Assembly: GCF_019039035.1 (NCBI RefSeq)
Contig: NZ_JAHNZT010000018.1
Location: 96,097 to 160,096 of the forward strand
From: Citreicoccus inhibens
GTDB lineage: Bacteria; Myxococcota; Myxococcia; Myxococcales; Myxococcaceae
DNA: 64,000 nt
Direction: 5' to 3'
Below, in pieces: positions 36,072-47,019 of the stretch. A program made the position numbers and the translations under genes. Each line of letters starts with the position of its first letter. Position 1 is the first letter of the stretch. The notes below the pieces were generated by a model. It saw only the letters and a list, made by a program, of their open reading frames with translations. It was not told where the DNA came from and did no database searches.

Positions 36072-37616
36072 ATGGCCACTCAACCGTCCCAAGCCGCCGC
36101 CACGTCCGAGGCCGAGCCGCAGAAGCCGGCCACCTCCGCCCCCCAGCCCGTCACGTCCGAGCCGCAGGCGAAGCCCGCCAGCCACGACACGGTGCCTCCG
36201 CCCGCGCTGCTCGACTTCATGATGAAGCACTGGAAGCCGCAGGCGCGAAAGCTCCCGCCCAAGCTCAAGCACGCGGACGCCTTCCGCGCCCGCCGCCAAG
36301 CGCTGTCCAAGCTCTTCCCCGGCGAGACGCTCGTCATCCCCACGGGCCACGAGAAGGTCCGCGCCAACGACACGTACTACCGCTTCCGGCCGGGCAGCGA
36401 CTTCTACTACCTCACCGGCAACACCGAGCCGGACTGCGTGCTGGTGCTCCAGGCCAAGGCCGGCGGGGGCCACACGGACATCCTCTTCGTGGAGCCCAAC
36501 CCGGGCCGCTCCGACTCCACCTTCTTCACCGACCGCGTGAAGGGCGAGCTGTGGGTGGGCCCGCGCCTGGGCGTCAAGGAGAGCCAGGCCCGCTTCGCCA
36601 TCGAGCACGCGCGCGGACTCGACGAGCTGCCCGCCTTCCTCACCGGCCTGAAGGACGCGCCCACCCGCGTGCTGCGCGGCTTCTCGCCCAAGGTGGATGG
36701 CGCGCTCAGCGCCGCGGCGGACAAGGACAAGGCCCTGGCCCAGGCGCTCTCCGAGCTGCGCCTGCTCAAGGACGCGCAGGAGCTGCGCGAGCTCCAAATC
36801 TCCATCGACGCCACCCAGCGCGGCTTCGAGGACGTCATCCGCGACCTCAAGGTCGCGAAGACGGAGCGCCACGTGGAGGGCATCTTCAACCTCCGCGCCC
36901 GCGTGGAAGGCAATGACGTGGGCTACGGCACCATCGCGGCCAGCGGCTCGCACGCGTGCGTGCTGCACTGGACGCGCAATGACGGCCCCCTGAAGCCCGG
37001 CGAGCTGCTGCTCCTGGACGCGGGCGTGGAGGGCCACACGCTCTACACGGCGGACATCACCCGCACGCTGCCCATCAACGGGAAGTTCTCCAAGGAGCAG
37101 CGCGACATCTATGAGCTGGTGCTCGACGCGCAGCTCCAGGCCATCCAGGCCGTGAAGCCCGGCAACGACTTCATGGAGCCCAACCGCGTGGCCATGCGCG
37201 TGCTGGCCGAGGGGCTCCACCGCCTGGGCATCCTCCGCACCCCGCCCGCCGAGGCGCTCAAGGACGAGAACCAGTTCTACAAGCGCTACTCGTTGCACAA
37301 CGTCAGCCACATGCTGGGCCTGGACGTGCACGACTGCGCGCAGGCGCGGCTGGAGGCCTACAAGTACGGCAAGCTGAAGTCCGGCATGGTCCTCACCGTG
37401 GAGCCCGGCCTGTACTTCCAGGCGGATGACCTCACGGTGCCCGCGCGCTACCGCGGCATCGGCGTGCGCATCGAGGACGACGTCGTCGTCACCGCGCGCG
37501 GCTGCAAGGTCCTCTCGGACGGCATCCCGCGCCAGGTGAAGGACGTGGAGGCGTGGATGAAGTCCGTGTGGAAGGGCGCGAAGCCCCCGAAGAAGAAGGC
37601 AGCCAAGAAGCGCTAG
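36072..37616 (+). CDS. pepP: Xaa-Pro aminopeptidase (M24B)
   Basis: 514 aa. An N-terminal low-complexity Ala/Pro/Glu region of ~45 residues is followed by the creatinase-like domain (FRPGSDFYYLTGNTEPDCVL) and the pita-bread metallopeptidase domain. Its dinuclear metal ligands are Asp316 (LLLDAG), the Asp of TADITR 12 residues on, the His of VSHMLGLDVHD, and the Glu residues in TVEPGLY and RIEDDV. It removes N-terminal residues in front of proline. A basic KPPKKKAAKKR tail ends the protein. The nearby Pro-rich NRPS is not linked to it by operon structure. Confidence 0.93.
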   Translation: MATQPSQAAATSEAEPQKPATSAPQPVTSEPQAKPASHDTVPPPALLDFMMKHWKPQARKLPPKLKHADAFRARRQALSKLFPGETLVIPTGHEKVRANDTYYRFRPGSDFYYLTGNTEPDCVLVLQAKAGGGHTDILFVEPNPGRSDSTFFTDRVKGELWVGPRLGVKESQARFAIEHARGLDELPAFLTGLKDAPTRVLRGFSPKVDGALSAAADKDKALAQALSELRLLKDAQELRELQISIDATQRGFEDVIRDLKVAKTERHVEGIFNLRARVEGNDVGYGTIAASGSHACVLHWTRNDGPLKPGELLLLDAGVEGHTLYTADITRTLPINGKFSKEQRDIYELVLDAQLQAIQAVKPGNDFMEPNRVAMRVLAEGLHRLGILRTPPAEALKDENQFYKRYSLHNVSHMLGLDVHDCAQARLEAYKYGKLKSGMVLTVEPGLYFQADDLTVPARYRGIGVRIEDDVVVTARGCKVLSDGIPRQVKDVEAWMKSVWKGAKPPKKKAAKKR

Positions 37617-37629
37617 GCCGCCGTCGTGG

Positions 37630-39051
37630 CTACGGCCCGGTCTCGCTGGCTTGCGGGACCGGGGCCTCACCGGAAGGCGCGGGCGCCGCTTCCGCGGGCT
37701 TCACGGCCTGCGGATAGGCCTGCTGCCACGCCTCCAGCGGCATGGGCTCGATGCGATTGAGCACGGACATCTCCTGCGCCAGGACGCGCGGCTCCGTGCG
37801 GGCATCGGCCTCGACGGTGAAGGACAGGCGGTTGATTTCGTGCCCGTCCTCCGTCTCCACCACCACGCGCCAGTTCCCCGGCTTGAGCGGCGCGCCCGGG
37901 CGCGCCATGGAGCGATAGCCGCCTTCGGCGCCGTTGGCCTTCACGCTCGCCAGCCACCCGCTGCCCAGCGACGTCCAGCCCTTGTCGGGATGGTCGAAGA
38001 ACCAGCGCACCCGCACCTTGTAGGCCGCGAAGTTGCTCGGCGCGAAGATGCGGAAGAAGTACTGCGGCTGCTCCCCTGCGCGCGCGAGGAAGTGCTGGTT
38101 GCCGTGGTGCCAGAACTGCCAGAAGGGGCGCTCCTCGTAGGAGAGCTGGTAGACGCCCGGGCTCACCTTCTTCACCTCGTGGTAGAGCCCGCTGTACTGC
38201 ACCGCCAGCGGCACGGGGGGGATGAGGCCCAGCAGGTAGCACCCGAGCAGCGCCACCTGCGTGCCGAACCCCGGCACCGCCACGTTGCGCACGAGGAAGC
38301 GCATGTCCGGGCGCCACCGGCGGATGACGCGCAAGAGCCCGTAGATGCTCCCGCAGCCCAACAGCACCGCGAGCGTGAAGACCCACCAGCCCATGCGCCC
38401 GAGCAGCACCGGCACCAGGTAGGCGAAGTACAGCGTCACGCACAGGCTGAAGAGCACCACGCGGATGACGGGGCCCAGCTGCCGGAAGCGCGGCAGCTCG
38501 TTGGCCACCAGCAGGCCGAACATCGCCAGCAAGAAGAAGAACGGCGTGAAGCCCGAGGTGCTCTTGAAGAGGAACAGCGTGAATGAGCTGAGCAGGCTGC
38601 CGAAGAAGAAGTGCAGCCCGTCCTCGCGGAAGCGCCACACGCGCGCGAGCAGCTTCGGCGGCTCGGTGCCCTCGGGGAAGCGCTGCTCCAAGAGCAACAG
38701 CCCCGCGAGGACGCACAGGTAAGCGAACGACTGCGCCAGGCTGAAGCCGTCGTCGATGGGGCTGAGCGTGAGGATGTCGTAGAGGAAGCCCGCGAAGAAG
38801 AAGAGGGCCATCTCCTCCTTCTCGTAGCGGGACCGGAAGGCCTGCACGCGGTCGATGAGCGTGGGCGTCTTCGCGGTGGCCACCAGGTCATCCGGCTCCA
38901 CCGCCGCACCGGGGCTCGGCGGCGCGTGGCCCGTGTTCGACTCGGCGGTGGGCGCCCCGCCCAGGGGGGCCGGCGCCTCGGGTGTCTCGTCCTGCGGTGT
39001 CTGTCCTGGCTTGGGCGGCGTCGCGTTCAACACGGCATTCCCCTCGGGCAA
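37630..39051 (-). CDS. membrane protein with C-terminal DUF2914
   Basis: 473 aa. A Pro/Ala-rich cytoplasmic N-terminus (~70 aa) is followed by about eight membrane helices between 80 and 290 (ALFFFAGFLYDILTLSP, YLCVLAGLLLLEQ, FFFLLAMFGLLVANE). The C-terminal soluble domain has KVRVRWFFDHPDKGW and GYRSMARPGAPLKPGNWRVVVETEDG, the DUF2914 pattern, and then a Pro/Ala tail. Function unknown. It is the last gene of the yqgE-bolA-glutaredoxin run, 46 bp after the glutaredoxin. Confidence 0.85.
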   Translation of the reverse strand: MPEGNAVLNATPPKPGQTPQDETPEAPAPLGGAPTAESNTGHAPPSPGAAVEPDDLVATAKTPTLIDRVQAFRSRYEKEEMALFFFAGFLYDILTLSPIDDGFSLAQSFAYLCVLAGLLLLEQRFPEGTEPPKLLARVWRFREDGLHFFFGSLLSSFTLFLFKSTSGFTPFFFLLAMFGLLVANELPRFRQLGPVIRVVLFSLCVTLYFAYLVPVLLGRMGWWVFTLAVLLGCGSIYGLLRVIRRWRPDMRFLVRNVAVPGFGTQVALLGCYLLGLIPPVPLAVQYSGLYHEVKKVSPGVYQLSYEERPFWQFWHHGNQHFLARAGEQPQYFFRIFAPSNFAAYKVRVRWFFDHPDKGWTSLGSGWLASVKANGAEGGYRSMARPGAPLKPGNWRVVVETEDGHEINRLSFTVEADARTEPRVLAQEMSVLNRIEPMPLEAWQQAYPQAVKPAEAAPAPSGEAPVPQASETGP

Positions 39052-39097
39052 CGCCGCCCACTCTATGCGCAGGAGCCGGGCGAGGTCTCGGCCGGGC

Positions 39098-39418
39098 TCA
39101 GGCGGGCGACTTGCCGGCCACCAGGTCGGCCAGCTCGCCCCGCTCGGACAGCTCCATCAGGATGTCCGAGCCCCCCACGAACTTCCCGTTGATGAAGATC
39201 TGCGGAATCGTGGGCCAGTTCGTGTACTCCTTGATGCCGTTGCGCACCTCGGCGTCCGCGAGCACGTCCACGGTGTGCACCGCGCCGAACGGCCGGAGCA
39301 GCTCCAGCGCGCGCGCGGAGAAACCGCACTGCGGAAACAGGGCGTTGCCCTTCATGTAGAGGACGATGGCGTGGCCCTTCGTCTCGGCGTCGAAGCGGGC
39401 CTTGAGCTGGTCGTTCAT
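39098..39418 (-). CDS. grxD: monothiol glutaredoxin (CGFS, Grx4-type)
   Basis: 106 aa. The active-site motif is CGFS at 31-34 within FPQCGFSARA, followed by VLADAEVRNGIKEYTNWPTIPQIFINGKFVGGSDI, the glutathione-binding TIPQ and GGSD elements. CGFS glutaredoxins bind [2Fe-2S] clusters with glutathione and pass them to apo-proteins, working with BolA. Here the bolA gene is 18 bp upstream in the same operon, strong context support. Confidence 0.95.
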   Translation of the reverse strand: MNDQLKARFDAETKGHAIVLYMKGNALFPQCGFSARALELLRPFGAVHTVDVLADAEVRNGIKEYTNWPTIPQIFINGKFVGGSDILMELSERGELADLVAGKSPA

Positions 39419-39436
39419 GGGTCGTTCTCCTTCTGG

Positions 39437-39694
39437 CTAGCGAGGTCCGAGCTTCTTCCACTGCTCGGGCGAATAGGTCTTCAGGGCGAGCGCGTGCAGC
39501 TCCCCCGTCTTCAGCCACGCCTGGAGCGGCGCGTACACGAGCTGGTGCTGCTCGACCATTGTCCGGCCCGCGAACGCCGGGCTCACGATGCGCGCCTCGA
39601 AGTGGTCTCCCGTTCCGGTGGTGTCTCGCAACTCCACCTCGGAACCGGGCAGCGCCTCCAGCAGGCGCTGGCGAAGCATTTCGGCATCCAACAT
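39437..39694 (-). CDS. BolA family protein
   Basis: 85 aa. The start codon overlaps the yqgE stop (TGATG), which fixes the start. It contains the BolA fold features: DHFEARIVSPAF with His31, the conserved FAGRTMVEQHQLVYAPL with His50 (predicted cluster ligand), and HALALKTYSPEQW. It partners with CGFS glutaredoxins in iron-sulphur cluster trafficking, and such a glutaredoxin is encoded next. BolA1 (IbaG) versus BolA3-type assignment is not resolved. Confidence 0.92.
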   Translation of the reverse strand: MLDAEMLRQRLLEALPGSEVELRDTTGTGDHFEARIVSPAFAGRTMVEQHQLVYAPLQAWLKTGELHALALKTYSPEQWKKLGPR

Positions 39695-40239
39695 CAGTTC
39701 ATCCCCTTTCCCATCACCAGCATGGCGGGGTCCACCCCCATGCCTCGCAGCGTGGCGTCCCACAACTTGTCGGGCTCCTGCCCCAGCACCGCATCCGCCG
39801 TGGCCTCTGCGAACAGCCACGAGCCCGCGGCAATCTCACCCTCCAACTGCTTGGGGCCCCAGCCCGCGTAGCCCAGGCAGAAGCGCAGGCGCGGCGCGGG
39901 GTTCTGCAACAGCGGGCCCAGCGCGTCCAGCGTCACGCTCAGGTACAGGCCCGGGAGCACGGGGAGCTTCTCGGTCTGCTCCGCGTCGTCATGCAGGACG
40001 AAGCCACGCTGGGGCTCCACGGGGCCGCCCACGAACACCGCCTCGGGCATGCGCGCGGAGGCGATGTCCATGGACTGCCCGCGCGCCAGCTCGCCCAGCG
40101 TCAGCGCCGCCCCGCGGTTCACGACGAGCCCCATGGAGCCCGTCGCACCGTGCTCAATCATCAGGATGACCGACCGCTGGAAGTTCGGATCCCCGAGCTG
40201 GGGCATGGCCAGCAGGAAACCGGGAGCAAGGTTCTTCAC
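39694..40239 (-). CDS. YqgE/AlgH family protein (UPF0301)
   Basis: 181 aa, full length for the family. It opens with LAPGFLLAMPQLGDPNFQRSVILMIEH and continues GSMGLVVNRGAALTL, VFVGGPVEPQRGFVLH and RFCLGYAGWGPKQLEGEI, all signature segments. The biochemical role is not settled. It forms a translationally coupled pair with bolA and lies 45 bp after the receiver gene. Confidence 0.93.
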   Translation of the reverse strand: MKNLAPGFLLAMPQLGDPNFQRSVILMIEHGATGSMGLVVNRGAALTLGELARGQSMDIASARMPEAVFVGGPVEPQRGFVLHDDAEQTEKLPVLPGLYLSVTLDALGPLLQNPAPRLRFCLGYAGWGPKQLEGEIAAGSWLFAEATADAVLGQEPDKLWDATLRGMGVDPAMLVMGKGMN

Positions 40240-40284
40240 ACCCGGAGCATCGGGCGTTCACGCGGACCACGCAACCGGAACCCG

Positions 40285-40743
40285 TCAGTGCCAGCTCGTG
40301 TGACGGGACTGGAGCGCCTTCGCGAGTTGCTCGGGGCTGAGCGGCTTGCCGATGAACAAGTCGGCGCCGAGCCCCTTGCACTTGCGCGCCATGGTCGCGT
40401 CGCTCATCGCGCTCACGCCAATGAGCACTGCCTGCGGGAAGCGCTCGCGCAGCCGGGACATGAGCGTGGTGCCGCTGCGACCCGGCAGGAACACGTCGAT
40501 GACGGCCGCGTCCATGCGCTTGTTGCGCACGGCGAACTCGGCCTCCTCCGCGCTCCCCACGGGCAGCGGCTCATAGCCCCAACCCGCCAGCATCTCCACG
40601 AGGATCTCCCGGTGAGTCGGGTCATCCTCCACCACGAGCACCGCCCCGCGGACGGGCTCCAGCTTGAGCTCGTCTTCGCGCTGGAGTCGCTCGCGCGCGT
40701 CCTGGCCGGTGAGGGAGAGCGTGTCTTCGGTCGAAAGGGACAT
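40285..40743 (-). CDS. single-domain response regulator receiver
   Basis: 152 aa from the ATG that gives MSLSTEDTLS. A ~30-residue N-terminal arm is followed by a receiver domain: acidic pocket Glu39-Asp40-Asp41, phosphoacceptor Asp83 (AVIDVFLPG), Ser111 and Lys133 (IGKPL). There is no output domain, so it probably relays or allosterically signals like CheY or DivK. No histidine kinase is adjacent. No clear Shine-Dalgarno precedes the start. Confidence 0.88.
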   Translation of the reverse strand: MSLSTEDTLSLTGQDARERLQREDELKLEPVRGAVLVVEDDPTHREILVEMLAGWGYEPLPVGSAEEAEFAVRNKRMDAAVIDVFLPGRSGTTLMSRLRERFPQAVLIGVSAMSDATMARKCKGLGADLFIGKPLSPEQLAKALQSRHTSWH

Positions 40744-40834
40744 GGAGGCACCGGTGGAAAGGGGTTCGTGTGAGAGGAACCCACCCCTCGCGGAAGGGAA
40801 TTCCTTCCGCCCCACGCGCTGAACCCGCTCGCCC

Positions 40835-41656
40835 TCAGCGACCTCGGGGCGCCTGGCCGGCACCTCGCGTCAACGCCTGGGAGGCCAGCGAGGCGCCGAG
40901 CACCAGCAACACCAGCAGCCCCCAGGCCGGCAGCACCACGCGCGAGCCACCCTCGTAGACGAGCGCCGCGTAGGACGTCCCCAGGTAGCGGCCCAGCGAC
41001 ATGGGCTCCATGCGCGCGATGCCGAAGAAGCTCACGGTGGACTCGGTGAGGATGGCGGTGGGCAGGCGGCTGAGGAACACCGCCAGCACGAAGGGCCGCA
41101 GCGCCGGCCACAGGTGCACCCGCAGCACATGGGCCCGGCCGCCCCCCAGCGCCCGAGCCGCCGCCACGTACTCCTGCGACTCCAGCGTCAGCAGCCGGTC
41201 CCGGAACATCCGCGCCGGCCCCGCCCACCCCACCAGCGCCAGCGACGTCACCATGAGGCCAAACGGGCCGAGCCCCGCCCCCTGCCCCGAATCCACCAGC
41301 GACTGGCCCGCCAGTTGGAGCACCATGACCACCAACACGTCCGGCAACGCGAACACGGCGTCCACGCCGCGCAGCACCGCCTGCTCCACCGCACCACCGA
41401 GCAGGCGGGCCACCGCCGCCACGCCCAACCCCAGCAGCGTGGACAGCGCGCCCGCCGTGAGCCCCACCGCCAGGGACACCCACAGCCCGCCGAACGCCAG
41501 CTCGCACACCGTGCGGTCCGGCCGCTGCAGGTCCATTCCGAGCGGACACGTGCCCGCCAGCGCCTCGGGGAACAGGCGCCCCGCCGCGAGGCTCAGACCT
41601 CCGAGCCCCAGCAGCAACGCCAGCCCCACCCAGGCCCGCACGGGAGCCCGGCTCAC
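40835..41656 (-). CDS. peptide ABC transporter permease, DppC/OppC type
   Basis: 273 aa. The GTG start overlaps the stop of the upstream permease as GTGA. Membrane helices near 8-28, 58-85, 100-125, 130-150, 195-215 and 240-262. The inner-membrane loop carries the EAA motif (EYVAAARALGGGRAHVLRVHLWP) that docks the ATPase. Together with the preceding permease and binding protein it forms the membrane part of an oligopeptide/dipeptide importer. Confidence 0.88.
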   Translation of the reverse strand: MSRAPVRAWVGLALLLGLGGLSLAAGRLFPEALAGTCPLGMDLQRPDRTVCELAFGGLWVSLAVGLTAGALSTLLGLGVAAVARLLGGAVEQAVLRGVDAVFALPDVLVVMVLQLAGQSLVDSGQGAGLGPFGLMVTSLALVGWAGPARMFRDRLLTLESQEYVAAARALGGGRAHVLRVHLWPALRPFVLAVFLSRLPTAILTESTVSFFGIARMEPMSLGRYLGTSYAALVYEGGSRVVLPAWGLLVLLVLGASLASQALTRGAGQAPRGR

Positions 41657-42537
41657 GCGCGCACCTCGCGGCTCCGAGGGTCCAGCCACCACCGCATCCA
41701 CTCCACCGCCAGGCTCACCAGGACGAGCACCCCGGCGAACGTGGTGGTCGCGACCACGACCACGGCCACCTGCTTGTTGAGGACGGCCAGCACATAGAGC
41801 TGACCGAAGTACGGCAGCCCAAACACGCGCTCCGCCGCGAACGAGCCCGCGAGCAGCGCGGTGGCCACGGGCGTCACCGCGTCCAGCAGCGCGGGCCACA
41901 CGTTGGGCAGCACGTGGCGGCGCAGCACCGCGCCCGCCCCCAGACCCTTGGCGCGCGCGGTGCGCACATAGTCGCGCGACAGCTCCGCCTCCAGCGCGTC
42001 GCCCACCAGCGTGCCCAGGAAGATGCCGGGCCAGACCGAGATGACGAGCGCCGCGCTCAGCTCGGGCAACAGGCTCCCTCGCTCCACCACGGCCGGCGCG
42101 AGCAGGAGCGCGGGGATGAACACCGGCGTGCCGAACGCGAGCGCCGGCACCGCGTCGCCCAGCACGGCCCAGCGCCCGCGACGCCAGCGCGTGCGGAGCA
42201 GCGCGAAGCCCAACGCCCACGTCAACGCGAGCGGCAGCGCCACCAGCCCCACGCCCACGCTGCCGGACAGCTTGCGCAGCAGCTCGTCGCCCGTCACGCC
42301 CTGCGCGCTCGTACCGAGCCGCTCTCCACGCCAGAGCTTCTCCCAGGGACGCAGGAAGCCCCACGGCTCCCCCAGGCCCAGGTCGCGCCGGTAGGACGCG
42401 GCCAGCTCGGCAGACACCTGCCGCTTCGCGTCGCTCTCCTGCGTGAGCGGCAGCGCCGCCATGAGGAAGTACGACGCGCAGGCCACCACCGGCACCAGCA
42501 CGAGCTGCCGCAACAATCGAGAGACCACCGGCGACAT
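41653..42537 (-). CDS. peptide ABC transporter permease, DppB/OppB type
   Basis: 294 aa. Helix 1 about 10-30 (LVLVPVVACASYFLMAAL), then a periplasmic region, and five further helices. The EAA motif reads SRDYVRTARAKGLGAGAVLRRHVLPN, a very good match to DppB/OppB proteins. It is 3 bp downstream of the binding-protein gene and overlaps the next permease by 4 bp. Confidence 0.9.
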   Translation of the reverse strand: MSPVVSRLLRQLVLVPVVACASYFLMAALPLTQESDAKRQVSAELAASYRRDLGLGEPWGFLRPWEKLWRGERLGTSAQGVTGDELLRKLSGSVGVGLVALPLALTWALGFALLRTRWRRGRWAVLGDAVPALAFGTPVFIPALLLAPAVVERGSLLPELSAALVISVWPGIFLGTLVGDALEAELSRDYVRTARAKGLGAGAVLRRHVLPNVWPALLDAVTPVATALLAGSFAAERVFGLPYFGQLYVLAVLNKQVAVVVVATTTFAGVLVLVSLAVEWMRWWLDPRSREVRA

Positions 42538-42540
42538 GCG

Positions 42541-44250
42541 CTAGCGCCCTCCCCGCGCGTCAGCGGCGACCGCGCCCGACTCACTCCCCAGGCGCAGCGC
42601 GGGCAGCGCGAGGAAGTTGAATGGATCCACGTCCAGTCCATGCAATCGGGCACGCACTCGGAAGTAGCGATCCGGATGGTAGAGCGGCGCGATGACGGCC
42701 TGCTCCCCCACGAGCACGTCCTGAGCCTGAACGTAGAGCGCCCGCGCACGCGATGAGTCCGCCTCCGCGTCGGCCTCTTCCAAGAGTCGCTCGAAGCGAG
42801 CCATGGGCTCGCCACCGGCTTGCGTCTCCCAGCCGGTCTGGTGATTGCCCTCGCGCTCGAAGAGCGTGAAGAACGTGTTGGGGTGCGCGTAGTCCGCGCC
42901 CAACCGCCGCACGTACATGTCATAGGCGCGCGGGCCCTCCGACGTCCGCCGCGCCACCTCCGCGGAGAAGTCCGAGCGCACATCCACCACCACCTGAACG
43001 CCCACGCGCCCCAGCTGCGCGGCGATGCGCTCGGCCAGCGCCTCCTCCGGCACGAACGAGTCCCCCGCCTTCACCACCAACCGCAACGGACGCGCCACCC
43101 CACCCGCGCGAGCCAGCTCCTCACGAGCCCGCGCCTCGTCATGAGAAGGCAACCGCGCGGCCTCCTCGGGCGACGCGGACGCGGGCAACTCGGCCGGCAG
43201 CAGCACGTTGGACACACGCGCCACGGGCAACAGGCCCGCCAACAGCGCCTCCCGGTCCAGCGCGTAAGCCAGCGCCCGGCGAACCTCGGGCTTGTCCAAC
43301 GGCGGGCGCTGCGTGTTGAAGGCCAGGAAGTAGGTGGACAAGAGCGGCTCGCGCTGAAGGTCCGCGGGCGCGCGGGTCCGCAAGGCCGCGGCGCTGTCCA
43401 CGAAGACGAAGTCCACCCGGCCCCGCTCATAGAGCGCGGGTCCAATCTCTGACTTCATCAACGTGAGCACCGGCGCCGGTGACTCGCCCGGACCCAGCGG
43501 CGGAGGGAACGCGGTGCGCGGGTTGTAGACGAGCCGCACGCGCTCACCCGCGCGGTCCCACGCCTCCACGCGATACGGCCCCAGCGCGAGCGGTCGTCCA
43601 TCGCGAGGCCTGTCGAAGTAGTCGCGCACCGCCTCGGCCGACTTGCCCTCCAGGTCCGCCGCGGGCGCGGGGAAGAAGAGGTACACGTTGGCCAGACGCG
43701 ACAGGAAGTAGCTGCGCGGGCGAGCCAGCGTCACCCGCAAGGTGCGCGCATCCACCGCCTCCACGCCCACGCGGTCGAGCGCCGCCACCACGTCCGCCTC
43801 GGGAGCCCCCTCCTCCTGGAGCGCCAGCGCCCGCACGGCGCCCTCCAGGTCCGCCATCTCGCCCCGCTCCCGGCCCCGCAGCGCGCGCCGCCAGCCGAAG
43901 ACGAAGTCGCGCGCGGTGAGCGCCGAGCCATCCGACCAGCGCACGTCCCCACGCAGGTGGAAGGTGTAGACCTCACGGCCCTGCGCGTCCCGCACGCGCT
44001 CCCAACGCTCGGCAAGCCCAGGCCCCACCGCATGGTCCGCGCCCAGCGAGGTGAGCCCCTTCTGCGTGGCGAGCATCACCGGATAGTTCGCCCAGCTCGC
44101 CGGGTCCGAGAAGCTCCAATCCAACGTGGTGGGCATGGCCGGCACCACGACCTTGACGCCGGCCTCCGGCTGGAAGCCGCACGGCCCGCAGGCCCCGAGG
44201 GCCACGGCCATGAGCAGCAAGGACCTCCAGAGTCGCGCGCGGGGAGCCAC
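42541..44250 (-). CDS. peptide-binding lipoprotein of ABC transporter (SBP family 5)
   Basis: 569 aa. Lipoprotein signal with lipobox GAC at about 19-21 ([12 protein letters not shown]). It carries family 5 extracellular solute-binding sequence: [61 protein letters not shown] and the terminal [12 protein letters not shown]. It captures oligopeptides and passes them to the two permeases encoded directly downstream. No ATPase subunit (DppD/DppF) is found in the window, so the operon is incomplete or shares ATPases encoded elsewhere. Confidence 0.92.
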   Translation of the reverse strand: MAPRARLWRSLLLMAVALGACGPCGFQPEAGVKVVVPAMPTTLDWSFSDPASWANYPVMLATQKGLTSLGADHAVGPGLAERWERVRDAQGREVYTFHLRGDVRWSDGSALTARDFVFGWRRALRGRERGEMADLEGAVRALALQEEGAPEADVVAALDRVGVEAVDARTLRVTLARPRSYFLSRLANVYLFFPAPAADLEGKSAEAVRDYFDRPRDGRPLALGPYRVEAWDRAGERVRLVYNPRTAFPPPLGPGESPAPVLTLMKSEIGPALYERGRVDFVFVDSAAALRTRAPADLQREPLLSTYFLAFNTQRPPLDKPEVRRALAYALDREALLAGLLPVARVSNVLLPAELPASASPEEAARLPSHDEARAREELARAGGVARPLRLVVKAGDSFVPEEALAERIAAQLGRVGVQVVVDVRSDFSAEVARRTSEGPRAYDMYVRRLGADYAHPNTFFTLFEREGNHQTGWETQAGGEPMARFERLLEEADAEADSSRARALYVQAQDVLVGEQAVIAPLYHPDRYFRVRARLHGLDVDPFNFLALPALRLGSESGAVAADARGGR

Positions 44251-44277
44251 CGAGCCCCGTTGTACCGCGACCCGCCC

Positions 44278-44333
44278 CAGAAAAGAGAGAAGCCAGGAGG
44301 CCGGCGACTCCTGGTCGGCCGGCTCCCTGGCTT
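44278..44333 (-). terminator. Rho-independent terminator after lon
   Basis: Arms 44290-44305 and 44318-44333 are nearly complementary (16 bases with small mismatches), followed on the minus strand by a T-rich run TTCTCTCTTTTCT. It lies 35 bp beyond the lon stop. Confidence 0.75.
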
Positions 44334-44367
44334 GTCACGTCTTCAGACGTCTACCCGCGCGCCGGAC

Positions 44368-46824
<2,457 letters not shown>

Positions 46825-46953
46825 GTATCCGCCACCTGCTGGCCTGCCGTACGGGCAAGCCCTTCAAGAGTTACCCGCACTCACGCCGGGCGCGAGTGCG
46901 AGGTGAAACACGGCTCTATAACACGGCAGTTCGAGCCCCCGTTCCCCGCGTGA

Positions 46954-46984
46954 AGATGGGGGGAGCCACTGCTGCCTTCAAGGG
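46954..46984 (-). promoter_or_regulatory. sigma32-type heat-shock promoter of lon
   Basis: Minus-strand -35 CCCTTGAA (46984-46977), 15-base spacer, -10 CCCCATCT (46961-46954). This is an almost perfect match to the heat-shock consensus CTTGAA-N13-17-CCCCAT. It would give a leader of roughly 120 bases before the lon ATG at 46824. Confidence 0.7.
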
Positions 46985-47019
46985 AACACCTGAGCACCGC
47001 CGGGCGCCTGCCCGGGGCC

